From Paraglaciecola sp. MB-3u-78 (lineage in GTDB: Bacteria; Pseudomonadota; Gammaproteobacteria; Enterobacterales; Alteromonadaceae), in NCBI RefSeq assembly GCF_002835935.1, contig NZ_PJCF01000005.1:558001-622000 (forward strand): 64,000 bases of DNA, written 5' to 3'. Below, one piece after another: positions 1 through 9,128 of the stretch. Below the pieces are notes generated by a model that saw nothing but the letters and a program-made list of their open reading frames with translations, did not search any database and had not been told where the DNA came from. The translations under genes and the position numbers were made by a program. Within the stretch, counting starts at the first letter, position 1. Each line of letters begins with the position of its first letter.

Positions 1-1381
1 CCCCTTTGGACAAGGCGCGAAGTTCATCAAGCTCTGGGTTATAGCCAGTTTTTATGACTCCGCCATCACGAATTAAAACAGGGGGGGCTTCTTGTATCGC
101 GTTGTTGAGTAAATCTGCAAAACTAGGGAACTGACTGATGTCATTTGCCAATTGCATCAAGCCAGCGTTGGCAGACTCTGCCGATTGGTCGGTGACAAAA
201 CCTTGAATATCAGGTAACAACATAAAAGCTTGTCTGAGCCTGACAAAATCTCTGGGTCTTGCTGAGCGAAGTGCTAAGCGGGCCAATACTCGCTGCATGT
301 CTCCGACTTGTTTGAGATTGCTTTGTAATTGCGGATAATCACTATTAATAAGTGATTTAATATTTAACTGACGTTGCTTAAGTATGCTTACATTGGTTAA
401 AGGGCGATGAAGCCAGCGTTGTAACAACCGACTACCCATTGGCGTTGCTGCATTGTCTAAGACACTGGCAAGCGTGTGTTCTTTACCACCTGATAGGTTT
501 TGAGTTAATTCTAAATTGCGTCTAGTGGCAGCATCCATCAATACGGTATCGGATTCTGTCTCGAGCACGATATTACGAATATGGGGCAGGGCACTTCTTT
601 GTGTGTCTTTAACATATTGCATCACGCAACCTGCCGCGCACAACCCTATTTTGTTGGCTGTAACACCAAATCCAGTTAGCTCTTTAGTACCAAACTGTTG
701 ATTTAACTGCTTAGTGGCAGTGTCAAAATCAAACTCCCACTGTGGACGGCGTCTCAATCCTTTGCGTTGTTCAATAATATGTTGGAAAGCAAAATCTTCT
801 GGATACAATAATTCTACTGGATTGGTGCGCTGAATTTCAGCTGCCAGTGCTTCAGCATCTTTAGGTTCACACAGTGTAAAACGACCCGTGGTGACATCTA
901 ATGTGGCATAGCCGAAGTAGATGTTGTTCTTTTGTTTGACACTCACTACCGCGGCTAAAATGCTGTCTTGCTTATCTTCTAACAATGCTTCATCCGAGAC
1001 AGTGCCTGGGGTGACAATACGTTGGACTTTTCTGTCTACTGGGCCTTTGCTTGTTGCAGGATCGCCCACTTGTTCGACAATGGCCACCGACTGCCCCATT
1101 TTAACCAAACGAGCGAGGTAATTTTCCACTGCATGATAGGGGACTCCAGCCATAGGGATCGCATTGCCGCCTGATTTACCTCTAGCGGTTAAAGATATAT
1201 CGAGTAATTCTGAAGCTTTCTTGGCGTCATCAAAAAACAGCTCATAAAAATCACCCATGCGATAAAATAGTAATATGTCTGGATGTTCAGCCTTTATCTT
1301 TAAATATTGCTGCATCATAGGGGTGTGAGTTTGCAGCGCGGGGCTAATGGGTGTTTGCTCTGAAAAATTGTTCGATGGCAT
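1..1381 (-). CDS. mutS: DNA mismatch repair protein MutS (5' part; runs off the window)
   Basis: Reading the minus strand from 1381 gives an open frame to the window edge, about 460 of the usual ~850 residues. The N-terminal mismatch-recognition domain is clear ([12 protein letters not shown], then [11 protein letters not shown] with the Phe-x-Glu mismatch-wedge motif), followed by the connector and the start of the core/lever domains ([31 protein letters not shown]). The ATPase domain lies outside the window. MutS binds mispaired bases and recruits MutL. It is divergent from pncC, 81 bp away. The start is uncertain: in-frame ATGs also occur at 1426, 1432 and 1435, none with a strong ribosome binding site; 1381 best fits the family N-terminus. 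Confidence 0.95.
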   Translation of the reverse strand, partial: MPSNNFSEQTPISPALQTHTPMMQQYLKIKAEHPDILLFYRMGDFYELFFDDAKKASELLDISLTARGKSGGNAIPMAGVPYHAVENYLARLVKMGQSVAIVEQVGDPATSKGPVDRKVQRIVTPGTVSDEALLEDKQDSILAAVVSVKQKNNIYFGYATLDVTTGRFTLCEPKDAEALAAEIQRTNPVELLYPEDFAFQHIIEQRKGLRRRPQWEFDFDTATKQLNQQFGTKELTGFGVTANKIGLCAAGCVMQYVKDTQRSALPHIRNIVLETESDTVLMDAATRRNLELTQNLSGGKEHTLASVLDNAATPMGSRLLQRWLHRPLTNVSILKQRQLNIKSLINSDYPQLQSNLKQVGDMQRVLARLALRSARPRDFVRLRQAFMLLPDIQGFVTDQSAESANAGLMQLANDISQFPSFADLLNNAIQEAPPVLIRDGGVIKTGYNPELDELRALSKG

Positions 1382-1462
1382 AATAGAGATTACTTTATTC
1401 TTTTTATCTGATGGCTGGCGTGACATATTCATCATTAGATATCACATATTTAGGTTGCCCAT

Positions 1463-1948
1463 ATGACTGAAGACATTACCCAATTAGCGCAACGTTTAGG
1501 AAATACACTTTCTGCTAAAGGTTGGCAAATCTCTTGTGCTGAATCATGCACAGGAGGTGGGGTAGGATACGCCATCACAAGTATTTCTGGAAGCTCAGCA
1601 TGGTTTAAAAAAGGTTTTATCACCTATTCAAATGACGCTAAACAAGAACTATTAGGGGTAAGTGAGGATACTTTAATTCAGCATGGAGCCGTGTCGGCAC
1701 AAACCGTCGAAGAAATGGCTGAAGGTGCTGCAAAAAACGCCAATGCTGAAGTGGCTATTGCTATTAGTGGTGTTGCAGGCCCCGACGGCGGCACACCCAA
1801 TAAGCCGGTAGGCACCGTCTGGTTTGGTTTTTATATTAACGGGCAGAGCATCAGTCAAAAACTTCTGATTACGGGAAACAGGCAAGCTGTTAGAATAAAA
1901 GCTATTGAGTTTGCTTTATCAAATACATTAATGTTGTTGAAAAAATAA
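1463..1948 (+). CDS. pncC: Nicotinamide-nucleotide amidohydrolase PncC (CinA C-terminal domain)
   Basis: The 161-residue protein consists only of the CinA C-terminal domain and matches the normal length of stand-alone PncC (YgaD). It carries the family signatures SCAESCTGGG near residue 25 and ISGVAGPDGGTPNKPVGTVW near residue 100. The family deamidates nicotinamide mononucleotide to nicotinate mononucleotide in the pyridine nucleotide salvage cycle, in the cytoplasm. It lies directly upstream of recA, as in many gammaproteobacteria, but recA has its own SOS promoter in the 154-bp gap. No N-terminal molybdopterin-binding-like half is present, so the name CinA would be too broad. Confidence 0.92.
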   Translation: MTEDITQLAQRLGNTLSAKGWQISCAESCTGGGVGYAITSISGSSAWFKKGFITYSNDAKQELLGVSEDTLIQHGAVSAQTVEEMAEGAAKNANAEVAIAISGVAGPDGGTPNKPVGTVWFGFYINGQSISQKLLITGNRQAVRIKAIEFALSNTLMLLKK

Positions 1949-2000
1949 ACAATGATGAAAAAAATGACCAAGCGCCCTAAAAATTATTTCTACATTTCAC

Positions 2001-2028
2001 TTGTAACTGTATAACCATACAGTATACT
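2001..2028 (+). promoter_or_regulatory. recA promoter with overlapping LexA (SOS) box
   Basis: A textbook LexA box, CTG-N10-CAG, lies at 2005-2024 (CTG 2007-2009, CAG 2020-2022) with an AT-rich spacer. It overlaps a plausible sigma70 promoter: TTGTAA at 2001-2006 and TATACT at 2023-2028, 16 bp apart. LexA bound here would block RNA polymerase, as known for recA in gammaproteobacteria. The start codon of recA follows about 75 bp downstream. Confidence 0.85.
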
Positions 2029-2102
2029 TCGAAACCTATTACTGAATCATATTAGTGTTGAAGAACAAATCTTCAACACGCTTTAATCACAAGGACATTC
2101 TG

Positions 2103-3140
2103 ATGGATGACAACAAAACCAGAGCGTTAACTGCTGCCTTAGGTCAAATCGAAAAACAATTCGGTAAAGGCTCTATAATGAAGCTGGGCGACAACAAAAC
2201 CATGGACGTTGAAACTATTTCAACGGGCTCTCTTGGTTTAGATATAGCTCTCGGTGCTGGTGGCTTACCCTTAGGACGTATCGTTGAAATATACGGACCA
2301 GAATCCAGTGGTAAAACTACCCTGACTCTTGAAGTCATTGCCGAAGCACAGCGTAACGGTAAAGTGTGTGCTTTTATTGATGCTGAGCATGCCCTTGACC
2401 CAATTTACGCCAAAAAATTGGGTGTCGATGTAAATGAACTTTTAGTGTCGCAACCTGATACCGGTGAACAAGCACTTGAAATTTGCGATATGTTAACCCG
2501 CTCTGGTGCCGTCGATGTAATAGTAGTGGATTCGGTTGCAGCGCTGACGCCTAAAGCTGAAATTGAAGGCGACATCGGTGATTCACACATGGGTCTTGCC
2601 GCCAGAATGATGAGCCAAGCTATGCGTAAGCTAACGGGTAACTTAAAAAATTCGAACACTATGCTTATTTTCATTAACCAAATTCGAATGAAAATTGGGG
2701 TTATGTTTGGAAGTCCTGAAACGACTACTGGCGGTAACGCCTTGAAGTTTTATGCTTCGGTACGTTTAGACATTCGCCGCATTGGTGCGGTTAAATCCGG
2801 CGATGAGATAGTCGGTAATGAAACCCGCGTAAAAGTGGTAAAGAATAAAATTGCCCCGCCTTTCAAGCAAGCTGAGTTTCAAATCATGTATGGCGAAGGT
2901 ATTAACAGCCTCGGAGAACTCATTGATTTAGGTGTCACCCATAAAATGGTTGAGAAAGCCGGCGCTTGGTATAGCTGCAATGGTGAGCGAATAGGTCAAG
3001 GTAAAGCAAATTCAATTGGTTACTTAAAAGAACACCCTGATATGGCTAAAGATCTTGATAAGCGTTTAAGAGAATTGTTATTGTCAAAGCCAGTAGAAGC
3101 TGATGAAACTGTAAAAAAAGCCGACACCGACGCCGGGTAA
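2103..3140 (+). CDS. recA: Recombinase RecA
   Basis: A 345-residue RecA, the normal length for proteobacteria. The start at 2103 gives [20 protein letters not shown], matching the family N-terminus, and has an AAGGA ribosome binding site about 8 bp upstream; an in-frame ATG at 2055 would add a non-homologous leader. Walker [10 protein letters not shown] is at residues 65-73, Walker B-like [10 protein letters not shown] near 140, the L1/L2 DNA-binding loops follow, and the tail is acidic. RecA forms the ATP-dependent strand-exchange filament and triggers LexA autocleavage. A LexA box lies upstream and a strong terminator follows. No recX follows recA in this window; a group II intron occupies the next position. 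Confidence 0.98.
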   Translation: MDDNKTRALTAALGQIEKQFGKGSIMKLGDNKTMDVETISTGSLGLDIALGAGGLPLGRIVEIYGPESSGKTTLTLEVIAEAQRNGKVCAFIDAEHALDPIYAKKLGVDVNELLVSQPDTGEQALEICDMLTRSGAVDVIVVDSVAALTPKAEIEGDIGDSHMGLAARMMSQAMRKLTGNLKNSNTMLIFINQIRMKIGVMFGSPETTTGGNALKFYASVRLDIRRIGAVKSGDEIVGNETRVKVVKNKIAPPFKQAEFQIMYGEGINSLGELIDLGVTHKMVEKAGAWYSCNGERIGQGKANSIGYLKEHPDMAKDLDKRLRELLLSKPVEADETVKKADTDAG

Positions 3141-3156
3141 TGTGAATATTAAAACT

Positions 3157-3186
3157 AAAAACCCCGCTATATTTGCGGGTTTTTTT
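3157..3186 (+). terminator. Rho-independent terminator of recA
   Basis: A 5-bp GC stem (CCCGC 3163-3167, GCGGG 3175-3179), extended by A/T pairs and followed by seven T residues (3180-3186), lies 22 bp after the recA stop. The group II intron begins at the base after the T run. The hairpin closely resembles the terminator after the etf genes at 39344-39373. Confidence 0.9.
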
Positions 3187-5280
3187 GTTTGCCCAGCGAA
3201 GCTGGCAAACCCGTCAGGTTGAAAGAAACCTGAATCACCCCGATTGAGGGGAAGATAATCCGAATGGTAAGTGCGTCACTGGCTAACGGTGGGGTGTGAA
3301 GGAAGCCATAGGAAGTTAGCGATACACAGCGTAAGCGAACCTGTTTCGGCGTGGTGGGTGGGTAAGCGTGCAAAATAGCGCAACGCCCAATACTCAATCA
3401 GACCCATTACGTGTTTGAGGGTGGAATAGCTAATAGGGAGCCAGTGCAGTAACTGGGGAAGCCTGACATCATTTCCAGTGTAACTGGAAGTTTGTATCCA
3501 AGAAGTGATTCAAGGTACAGATTGGTGGGAGGTGGCAGATGAACCCGTAGTAGTGAGTAAGGTCAGGCCTGTGAAAGCCAGTAATGGTGTGGAGGATAAA
3601 ACCAGACCGACTGTTGGCAGTGTGTTCAACAGAGCAGGCAATACTCAAAAGGTGTTGTCTGTTGCGAAGGGGGGAAGTGTACTATAAGTGTCTGTTGTTC
3701 TTTTTTTTTGAAGTGTTGTGGACTCATAAGTGTGCCGACGGGCACAGACATCTTGCTAATGGTTGCTTAGGAATAAGTGGACTGTGGTGAAGAGCCGAGT
3801 ATTGGATTAGCTTGTTAACGCTCAAGTAGATTGCCCCGATTAAGGGGCTAGCACGTTTGAGAAACAAGTGAAGTTGTCAGCCACAATGATGATAAAGCCA
3901 AGACAACGACCACAAGTTAAAGGTGAGGGTGGAAATGTTCTACAGTCTTTATGGTCGATTGTTACATGCGCAAGCATTAGAAGCGGCTTATAAACAAGTG
4001 GCAAGGGCGAAAGGTGCGGCCGGAATAGATGGGCAGAGCCTAAGCGATTTTGCAGCTGACTTGCAGAGCAATCTTCATATTTTACTGCTCGAACTGAAAG
4101 GTAAAACCTACCAAGCGCAGCCTGTACGTCGGGTAGAAATACCCAAAGAAGATGGCAGTATGCGATTGCTTGGGATACCGACAGTGCGAGACCGCATCGT
4201 CCAACAAGCGTTATTAACGATATTGCAGCCCATCTTCGATAAGGATTTTCATCCATCTAGCTATGGATATCGCCCGAAGCGAAGTTGCCATGATGCGATT
4301 AACAAGGCCACATTGTTTATAAGGCAATATGGTCGGCGTTGGGTCGTGGATATGGACTTGTCAAAGTGCTTTGACCGTTTATCCCATGAGTTAATACTCA
4401 AAGGCGTTAAGTGCAAAGTCACAGATGGCAGTGTGCTGAAATTAATCCAACAGTTTTTATCCAGTGGTGTGATGGAAGGTAACGAAGTGATACCGACTAT
4501 CAAAGGCAGTCCGCAAGGCGGGGTAATCAGTCCGTTGTTATCGAACATTTACCTTGATGCATTCGACCAAGAAATGAAACGCAGAGGGCACCGAATAGTG
4601 CGTTATGCGGATGATATTTTAGTGTTATGCATCAGCCGAGTAGGCGCAGAGCATGCCTTGAACATTGCCACGACTATTTTAGAGGATGATTTACAACTTG
4701 TTGTGAATAAGACCAAAACCCATATCACGCACAGTGATGATGGTGTTAAGTTCCTCGGAGTCGAAATTGGGACACAATATACCCGAATTCAACCTAAGAA
4801 ACTGGTTAACTTCAAGCAGCGAGTGAAGCAGCTCACTAAGCGTAATACAGGGAAACCGCTGATAGATATCATTAAACGGTTAACCCCTGTGCTAAGAGGG
4901 TTCGCACATTATTTTAAGATAGCCAATTGCAAGCGAGAGTTTGTGAGCTTGATGAAATGGATAAGAAGACGCATGCGCGCTATTCAATTGAAGTTGTGGA
5001 AACGCCCAGCTCGTCTTCATAGACGACTAAGGCAACTTGGCTTCAAAGGAAAGTGTGTCTTCATAAAAATGGCGTCATGGCGCAATGCGAATTGTCCAAT
5101 GGCGACTATTGCCATGAAGAATAGCTGGTTCGATGAAATAGGGCTTTATCACATTGATAGGGTATTCTATGACTAACTTGTTATCACCCTTGGTGGTTTT
5201 ATAGTACGCATGAGCCGTATACGAGGCCCGTACGTACGGTTCTGTGAGAGGGATGAGGCATAAGCCTCACCCTACTCGAT
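3187..5280 (+). mobile_element. Group II intron (bacterial class C-like), inserted behind the recA terminator
   Basis: About 2.1 kb of structured RNA surrounds a maturase gene. The right end has a domain V-like hairpin near 5211-5250 (GAGCCGTA pairing with TACGGTTC around a GTACG region) and a domain VI-like hairpin near 5251-5276 (ATGAGGC / GCCTCA). The element starts exactly after the recA terminator T run, the known target preference of class C introns. Both ends are set by comparison with the paralogous terminator region at 39344-39420: there the seven Ts run straight into ATG, and here the sequence resumes with ATG at 5281. The 5' end reads GTTTG rather than the usual GTGYG, which is atypical. 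Class assignment is inferred from the target, the lack of an endonuclease domain and the protein type. Confidence 0.85.
3923..5176 (+). CDS. ltrA: Group II intron-encoded reverse transcriptase/maturase
   Basis: A 417-residue protein carrying reverse transcriptase motifs in order: AGIDGQS, KEDGSMRLLGIPTVRDRIVQQA, SSYGYRPKRS, VVDMDLSKCFD, SPQGGVISPLLSNIYLD and the catalytic YADD near residue 229. A maturase (domain X) region follows, and the protein ends in SWFDEIGLYHIDR. No HNH endonuclease domain is present, consistent with class C introns that insert into single-stranded or terminator DNA. The frame opens with GTG at 3923; ATG at 3935, preceded by a GAGGG-like site, is an equally good start. 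The catalytic core looks intact, so the element may still be mobile. Confidence 0.93.
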   Translation: MRVEMFYSLYGRLLHAQALEAAYKQVARAKGAAGIDGQSLSDFAADLQSNLHILLLELKGKTYQAQPVRRVEIPKEDGSMRLLGIPTVRDRIVQQALLTILQPIFDKDFHPSSYGYRPKRSCHDAINKATLFIRQYGRRWVVDMDLSKCFDRLSHELILKGVKCKVTDGSVLKLIQQFLSSGVMEGNEVIPTIKGSPQGGVISPLLSNIYLDAFDQEMKRRGHRIVRYADDILVLCISRVGAEHALNIATTILEDDLQLVVNKTKTHITHSDDGVKFLGVEIGTQYTRIQPKKLVNFKQRVKQLTKRNTGKPLIDIIKRLTPVLRGFAHYFKIANCKREFVSLMKWIRRRMRAIQLKLWKRPARLHRRLRQLGFKGKCVFIKMASWRNANCPMATIAMKNSWFDEIGLYHIDRVFYD

Positions 5281-5639
5281 ATGCGGTTTGAAAATTAGGG
5301 AAGTCTTAAATCAACTAAGCACAACTACAAATTAAACTTAGTTCGCTAAATCATTTAAAATATTTATATGTTGCAGCCTGTTGAATCGTACTTTTAATTT
5401 TTTTTAAAGATATTACGGCCAATTTTTGTCCATCTATTGATCTATATTGTCTGTGGTGTTCGATCTTTATACTCCCAGTTTAGATGTACACAGTAATGCA
5501 AGTATAAACACCTGATGTGATTAATTAACTAGACGAGACACTTAGAATTTTTGGGATTTTCTAGTACCCCTCCAAAAAACAGGAAGTGCCTGATAATGTT
5601 TCATTGGGGTAGGCTAAGGGAAACGTTGTTGTTTAGCTA
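5281..5639. other. Non-coding region with a decayed remnant of a chemoreceptor 3' end
   Basis: No intact gene is seen. The first ~100 bp (5281-5375) align with the region downstream of the etf genes and the end of the CZB chemoreceptor at 39374-39475. On the minus strand the codons for INILNDLAN-stop can still be read near 5330-5365, against INILDDLAN-stop in the intact receptor. Further left the match fades. The remaining 260 bp are AT-rich and show nothing recognisable. Confidence 0.6.
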
Positions 5640-7013
5640 TTAACACTCAATAATATTCACGGCCAGTCCACCTCGGGCAGTTTCTTTGTATTTGGATTTC
5701 ATGTCATTACCCGTTTCCCACATGGTTTTGATCACCTTGTCCAGTGATACCTTGTGATCACCGCTACCGCGTAAGGCTAGTCTTGAGGCGTTAATAGCTT
5801 TAATTGAACCCATTGCATTTCGCTCTATACATGGTACCTGCACCAAACCACCCACAGGATCGCACGTCAAACCTAGATTATGTTCCATGCCTATTTCTGC
5901 TGCGTTTTCTACTTCGTTAACTGTACCTCCTAGTATTTCAGTGAGCGCGCCTGCAGCCATAGAGCAAGCTACACCCACTTCCCCTTGACACCCGACTTCA
6001 GCTCCTGAGATAGAAGCATTTTTTTTGTATAAAATGCCAATGGCGGCGGCAGTCAAAAAATACCGTGACACTATGTCTTCATCTACTGGGCGCACAAATT
6101 TGTCAAAGTAATGCAACACCGCTGGGATGATACCTGCAGCACCATTAGTCGGGGCGGTGACCACTTTTCCGCCCGCCGCGTTTTCTTCATTCACAGCTAG
6201 GGCAAATAGGTTGACCCAATCCATGGCTTGCATTGGATCGGTGCTATTTTCGTTTTGCAAGCGACGGTAAAGTTTAGGTGCGCGGCGTGTAACCTTTAAT
6301 CCACCGGGCAGTATACCTTCGTTTTTAATTCCATTTTGAACACACTCTTGCATTACTTGCCATATGTGCCAAAGTTTTTGTTTAATTTCGGTTTGAGTCT
6401 GAAATACTTGCTCATTCTTTAACATTAATGAACTAATACATAAGCCATGCTCTTTACATAAACCGAGTAATTCCTCGGCGGAAGAAAATGAATAGGGCAC
6501 TGGCTGTATGTCGTGTTGTAGTGCGCTGACTTTTTCCTTATGAAAATCTTCTTCTCGAAGAATAAAACCACCGCCAATGGAATAATAACTTTGACTTGCA
6601 ATGATTTTTTTCCCACTTAAGGCATGAAATGTCAGCCCATTTGCATGTAAGGGCAAAGTTTTACGTCGATGAAACACTATGGATCCTTCTCGAGCAAAGT
6701 TGATCGCTTTTTCACCGTTTAAGTCTAGTGTTTGCTTATCATCTACTTTGAGTAATAGTGCATCTACTAAGTTTATATCTATGGATTCTGGTGTGAGACC
6801 CTGTAATCCTAAAATCACGGCTTTTCCGGTGCCATGGCCTTTACCCGTTTGTCCCAGAGAGCCAAATAGTTCTATTTTTAGCTCATCTGTTTGCTCAAAT
6901 AGTCCTTGTTCTTTAAGTTGCAGACAAAACTCTCTGCCAGCACGCATGGGTCCAACTGTATGCGAACTGGAGGGGCCAATACCTATACTAAACATATCAA
7001 ACACACTGATCAT
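5640..7013 (-). CDS. sdaA: L-serine ammonia-lyase (iron-sulfur type)
   Basis: A 457-residue single-chain L-serine dehydratase, the same length as enterobacterial SdaA/SdaB. The beta domain opens with [24 protein letters not shown]; the alpha domain carries [17 protein letters not shown] and [19 protein letters not shown], which supply cysteines for the oxygen-sensitive [4Fe-4S] cluster. The enzyme converts serine to pyruvate and ammonia in the cytoplasm. Its place next to the betaine genes suggests it is the exit step of betaine -> glycine -> serine (GlyA) -> pyruvate. It lies 181 bp downstream of the BCCT transporter on the same strand, possibly co-transcribed. The intron region separates it from recA. 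Confidence 0.95.
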   Translation of the reverse strand: MISVFDMFSIGIGPSSSHTVGPMRAGREFCLQLKEQGLFEQTDELKIELFGSLGQTGKGHGTGKAVILGLQGLTPESIDINLVDALLLKVDDKQTLDLNGEKAINFAREGSIVFHRRKTLPLHANGLTFHALSGKKIIASQSYYSIGGGFILREEDFHKEKVSALQHDIQPVPYSFSSAEELLGLCKEHGLCISSLMLKNEQVFQTQTEIKQKLWHIWQVMQECVQNGIKNEGILPGGLKVTRRAPKLYRRLQNENSTDPMQAMDWVNLFALAVNEENAAGGKVVTAPTNGAAGIIPAVLHYFDKFVRPVDEDIVSRYFLTAAAIGILYKKNASISGAEVGCQGEVGVACSMAAGALTEILGGTVNEVENAAEIGMEHNLGLTCDPVGGLVQVPCIERNAMGSIKAINASRLALRGSGDHKVSLDKVIKTMWETGNDMKSKYKETARGGLAVNIIEC

Positions 7014-7194
7014 GGTTTTCTCTATTAAGTTAACTAAAAACGCAAATTACTGGCGATTATTTAACGTTTTGTATTGCAGTAGCGCATTTCTAATAAAGAC
7101 AATAAACAGCCTAAATAAGACAGCATGGTATATTTAAAAGACATTAACAGCTGAATCAAAAATAGCTGAGGCCTTAAGTCAATCTCTGTCCTTT

Positions 7195-8835
7195 TTAATT
7201 TAGTTCAGTATCAGGCACAACTTTTTCTGTCAGGATTTGACTCGTAAAAGTCTCCCTGTATTGCTCTTGTATAAGCTGTGGATGATATTGGTTCTCCTGA
7301 CGTAAGGCTTTGACTAAGCCCCACATCATAATGATCATGACCATCGAAAACGGTAGGGCAACAATAATGGCCGCTGTTTGTAAAGCAGCAAGTCCGCCAA
7401 CGAGCAATAAGATTGCAGCCACGGCACCTTCACCTAAACCCCAGAGGACTCGGTGTCCAAGTGGTGGGTTTTCGTCACCCATAGATAAAATAGTGGTAAT
7501 GACCAAGGTGCCTGAATCAGAGGAGGTGATGAAATAAGTGGAAATTAATAAGGTGGCAGTAAAGGCCGCAAGGGTACCGAAAAAACCATTATCAAGGTTT
7601 TCCAGGGTTACATATAGAGCGGCCGTGATATCGGAATTAACTGCGTCAACTACCCCTGCCTGACCAACAACGGCTACTAACTCACCACTTGAATTAGTAA
7701 TCTGATGGAATAGTTCCAAGTACAGTGCGGTACTACCAAATAAGGTTAGCCAGATAAAACCTAGTAAACTTGGCACCAGTAATACACCGATAATAAACTC
7801 TCGAATGGTACGCCCCTTAGACACTCGTGCGATAAACATACCTACAAAAGGAGCCCAGGCCATCCACCATCCCCAATAAAAAGCAGTCCAAGATGATTGC
7901 CATTTGCTGTCGGTATAGGAGTCGGTCCACGTGCTCAATGACAACAGGTTACTCAAGTAGTCGCCGATATTTTGTATCAAACTACCCAACAAAAATCGAG
8001 TGGGGCCGAAACAGAGTAAAAATACCAGTATGCCTGCACTTAACCACATATTGACTTCAGATAGGATCTTGACGCCGCGACCCACGCCCGATACCACAGA
8101 TAGCGTAGCGATACTTGATATTACGCCAATGAGTAATATCTGGTTACCCAGAGATATATCCATGCCAAACATAAGGTTAAGCCCGGTATTCATTTGGGTG
8201 ACACCTAAGCCAAGAGATGTTGCAACGCCAAATATAGTGCCAAATACCGCCAGAATATCTACGGTGTGACCTATTGGGCCATATATTTTATTGCCAATCA
8301 GCGGATATAGCGAAGAGCGTATAGTCAGAGGTAATTTTTTACGATAACTAAAGTAGGATAGCGATAGCCCTACAACTACGTAAATCGCCCAAGGATGTAG
8401 GCCCCAATGAAAAAAAGTTAAGCGCATGGCTACTTGCGCGGCCTCTGGGGTAAGCCCTTGCTCTACAAAAGGATTACTTTGAAAGTGGGTGATTGGCTCA
8501 GCGATAGACCAGAACATCAGGCCTATGCCCATACCAGCGCTAAACAGCATAGAAAACCAGGCGAAATTACCGTATTCCGGGCGTGAATCATCGTCACCAA
8601 GGCGCAATTTGCCATGGCGACTGAAGGATAACCAGATACAGAAGAATAAAATCGAAGTGACTATGCCTATGTAATACCATTTTAGATAATCTAATATCCA
8701 GTTTGAAATAGTATGAAAAAGTAGTGCTGAGCCTTCAGTAAAAAATATACCGGCTAACAAAAACATTATTACTAGGGCCATAGATATAAGGGATGTGACC
8801 GGATTCATGTTTTTCAATAGACCATACTTGGGCAT
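7195..8835 (-). CDS. BCCT-family transporter (probable betaine/choline uptake)
   Basis: A 546-residue polytopic membrane protein of the betaine-choline-carnitine transporter family, with about 12 hydrophobic segments. The family motifs are FSAGMGIGLMFWSIAEP (TM3 glycine-rich region) and FYWGWWMAWAPFVGMFIARVS (TM8, tryptophan-rich substrate box). BCCT proteins take up quaternary amines with Na+ or H+ or exchange them. The surrounding genes catabolise glycine betaine, so betaine or a precursor is the likely substrate, but the sequence alone does not separate betaine, choline and carnitine. Termini are short, without the long C-terminal osmosensor domain of BetP, which favours nutritional over osmotic uptake. 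Confidence 0.9.
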   Translation of the reverse strand: MPKYGLLKNMNPVTSLISMALVIMFLLAGIFFTEGSALLFHTISNWILDYLKWYYIGIVTSILFFCIWLSFSRHGKLRLGDDDSRPEYGNFAWFSMLFSAGMGIGLMFWSIAEPITHFQSNPFVEQGLTPEAAQVAMRLTFFHWGLHPWAIYVVVGLSLSYFSYRKKLPLTIRSSLYPLIGNKIYGPIGHTVDILAVFGTIFGVATSLGLGVTQMNTGLNLMFGMDISLGNQILLIGVISSIATLSVVSGVGRGVKILSEVNMWLSAGILVFLLCFGPTRFLLGSLIQNIGDYLSNLLSLSTWTDSYTDSKWQSSWTAFYWGWWMAWAPFVGMFIARVSKGRTIREFIIGVLLVPSLLGFIWLTLFGSTALYLELFHQITNSSGELVAVVGQAGVVDAVNSDITAALYVTLENLDNGFFGTLAAFTATLLISTYFITSSDSGTLVITTILSMGDENPPLGHRVLWGLGEGAVAAILLLVGGLAALQTAAIIVALPFSMVMIIMMWGLVKALRQENQYHPQLIQEQYRETFTSQILTEKVVPDTELN

Positions 8836-8941
8836 AGTGATAAGCCAACCTACTCATGTTAAGGCAAAAAAACGTTACTATTTTTATGGTAAATCAAAAA
8901 AAACCAAAAAATAGTTACAGTTAAACCAGCAACTACTCCTT

Positions 8942-8979
8942 ATATGCATAGCTAAACGAGATTATTTAGCTATGCATAT
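8942..8979. repeat. Perfect 15-bp inverted repeat with 8-nt loop
   Basis: Arms ATATGCATAGCTAAA at 8942-8956 and TTTAGCTATGCATAT at 8965-8979 are perfectly complementary. It lies in the 293-bp gap between the TonB receptor end and the BCCT start (both minus strand). No T run follows on the minus strand, so it is not a classical terminator for the receptor. It could be an operator or a transcript-stabilising hairpin. The rest of the gap holds no gene. Confidence 0.6.
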
Positions 8980-9128
8980 TATTTGAGTTGACGCTTTTAT
9001 TTATTTATTTAATTAATTAGTTTTTATGTGTAGATAAAATGCACAGGTGCAGAATCATCGCAGAACTGTTTAAGTTGATGACAAAGGTAAGTCAGGACTG
9101 ACCTCTGTAATCACTCTAAACAATGTGT

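Noticed and set aside
3505-3790. Two short open frames upstream of the maturase gene
   Set aside because: They lie in the structured RNA domains of the group II intron and have no protein-like features.
9091-9110. Short palindrome-like GTCAG/CTGAC downstream of the TonB receptor
   Set aside because: Five-base arms with a 2-nt loop are too weak and common to support a terminator or operator.
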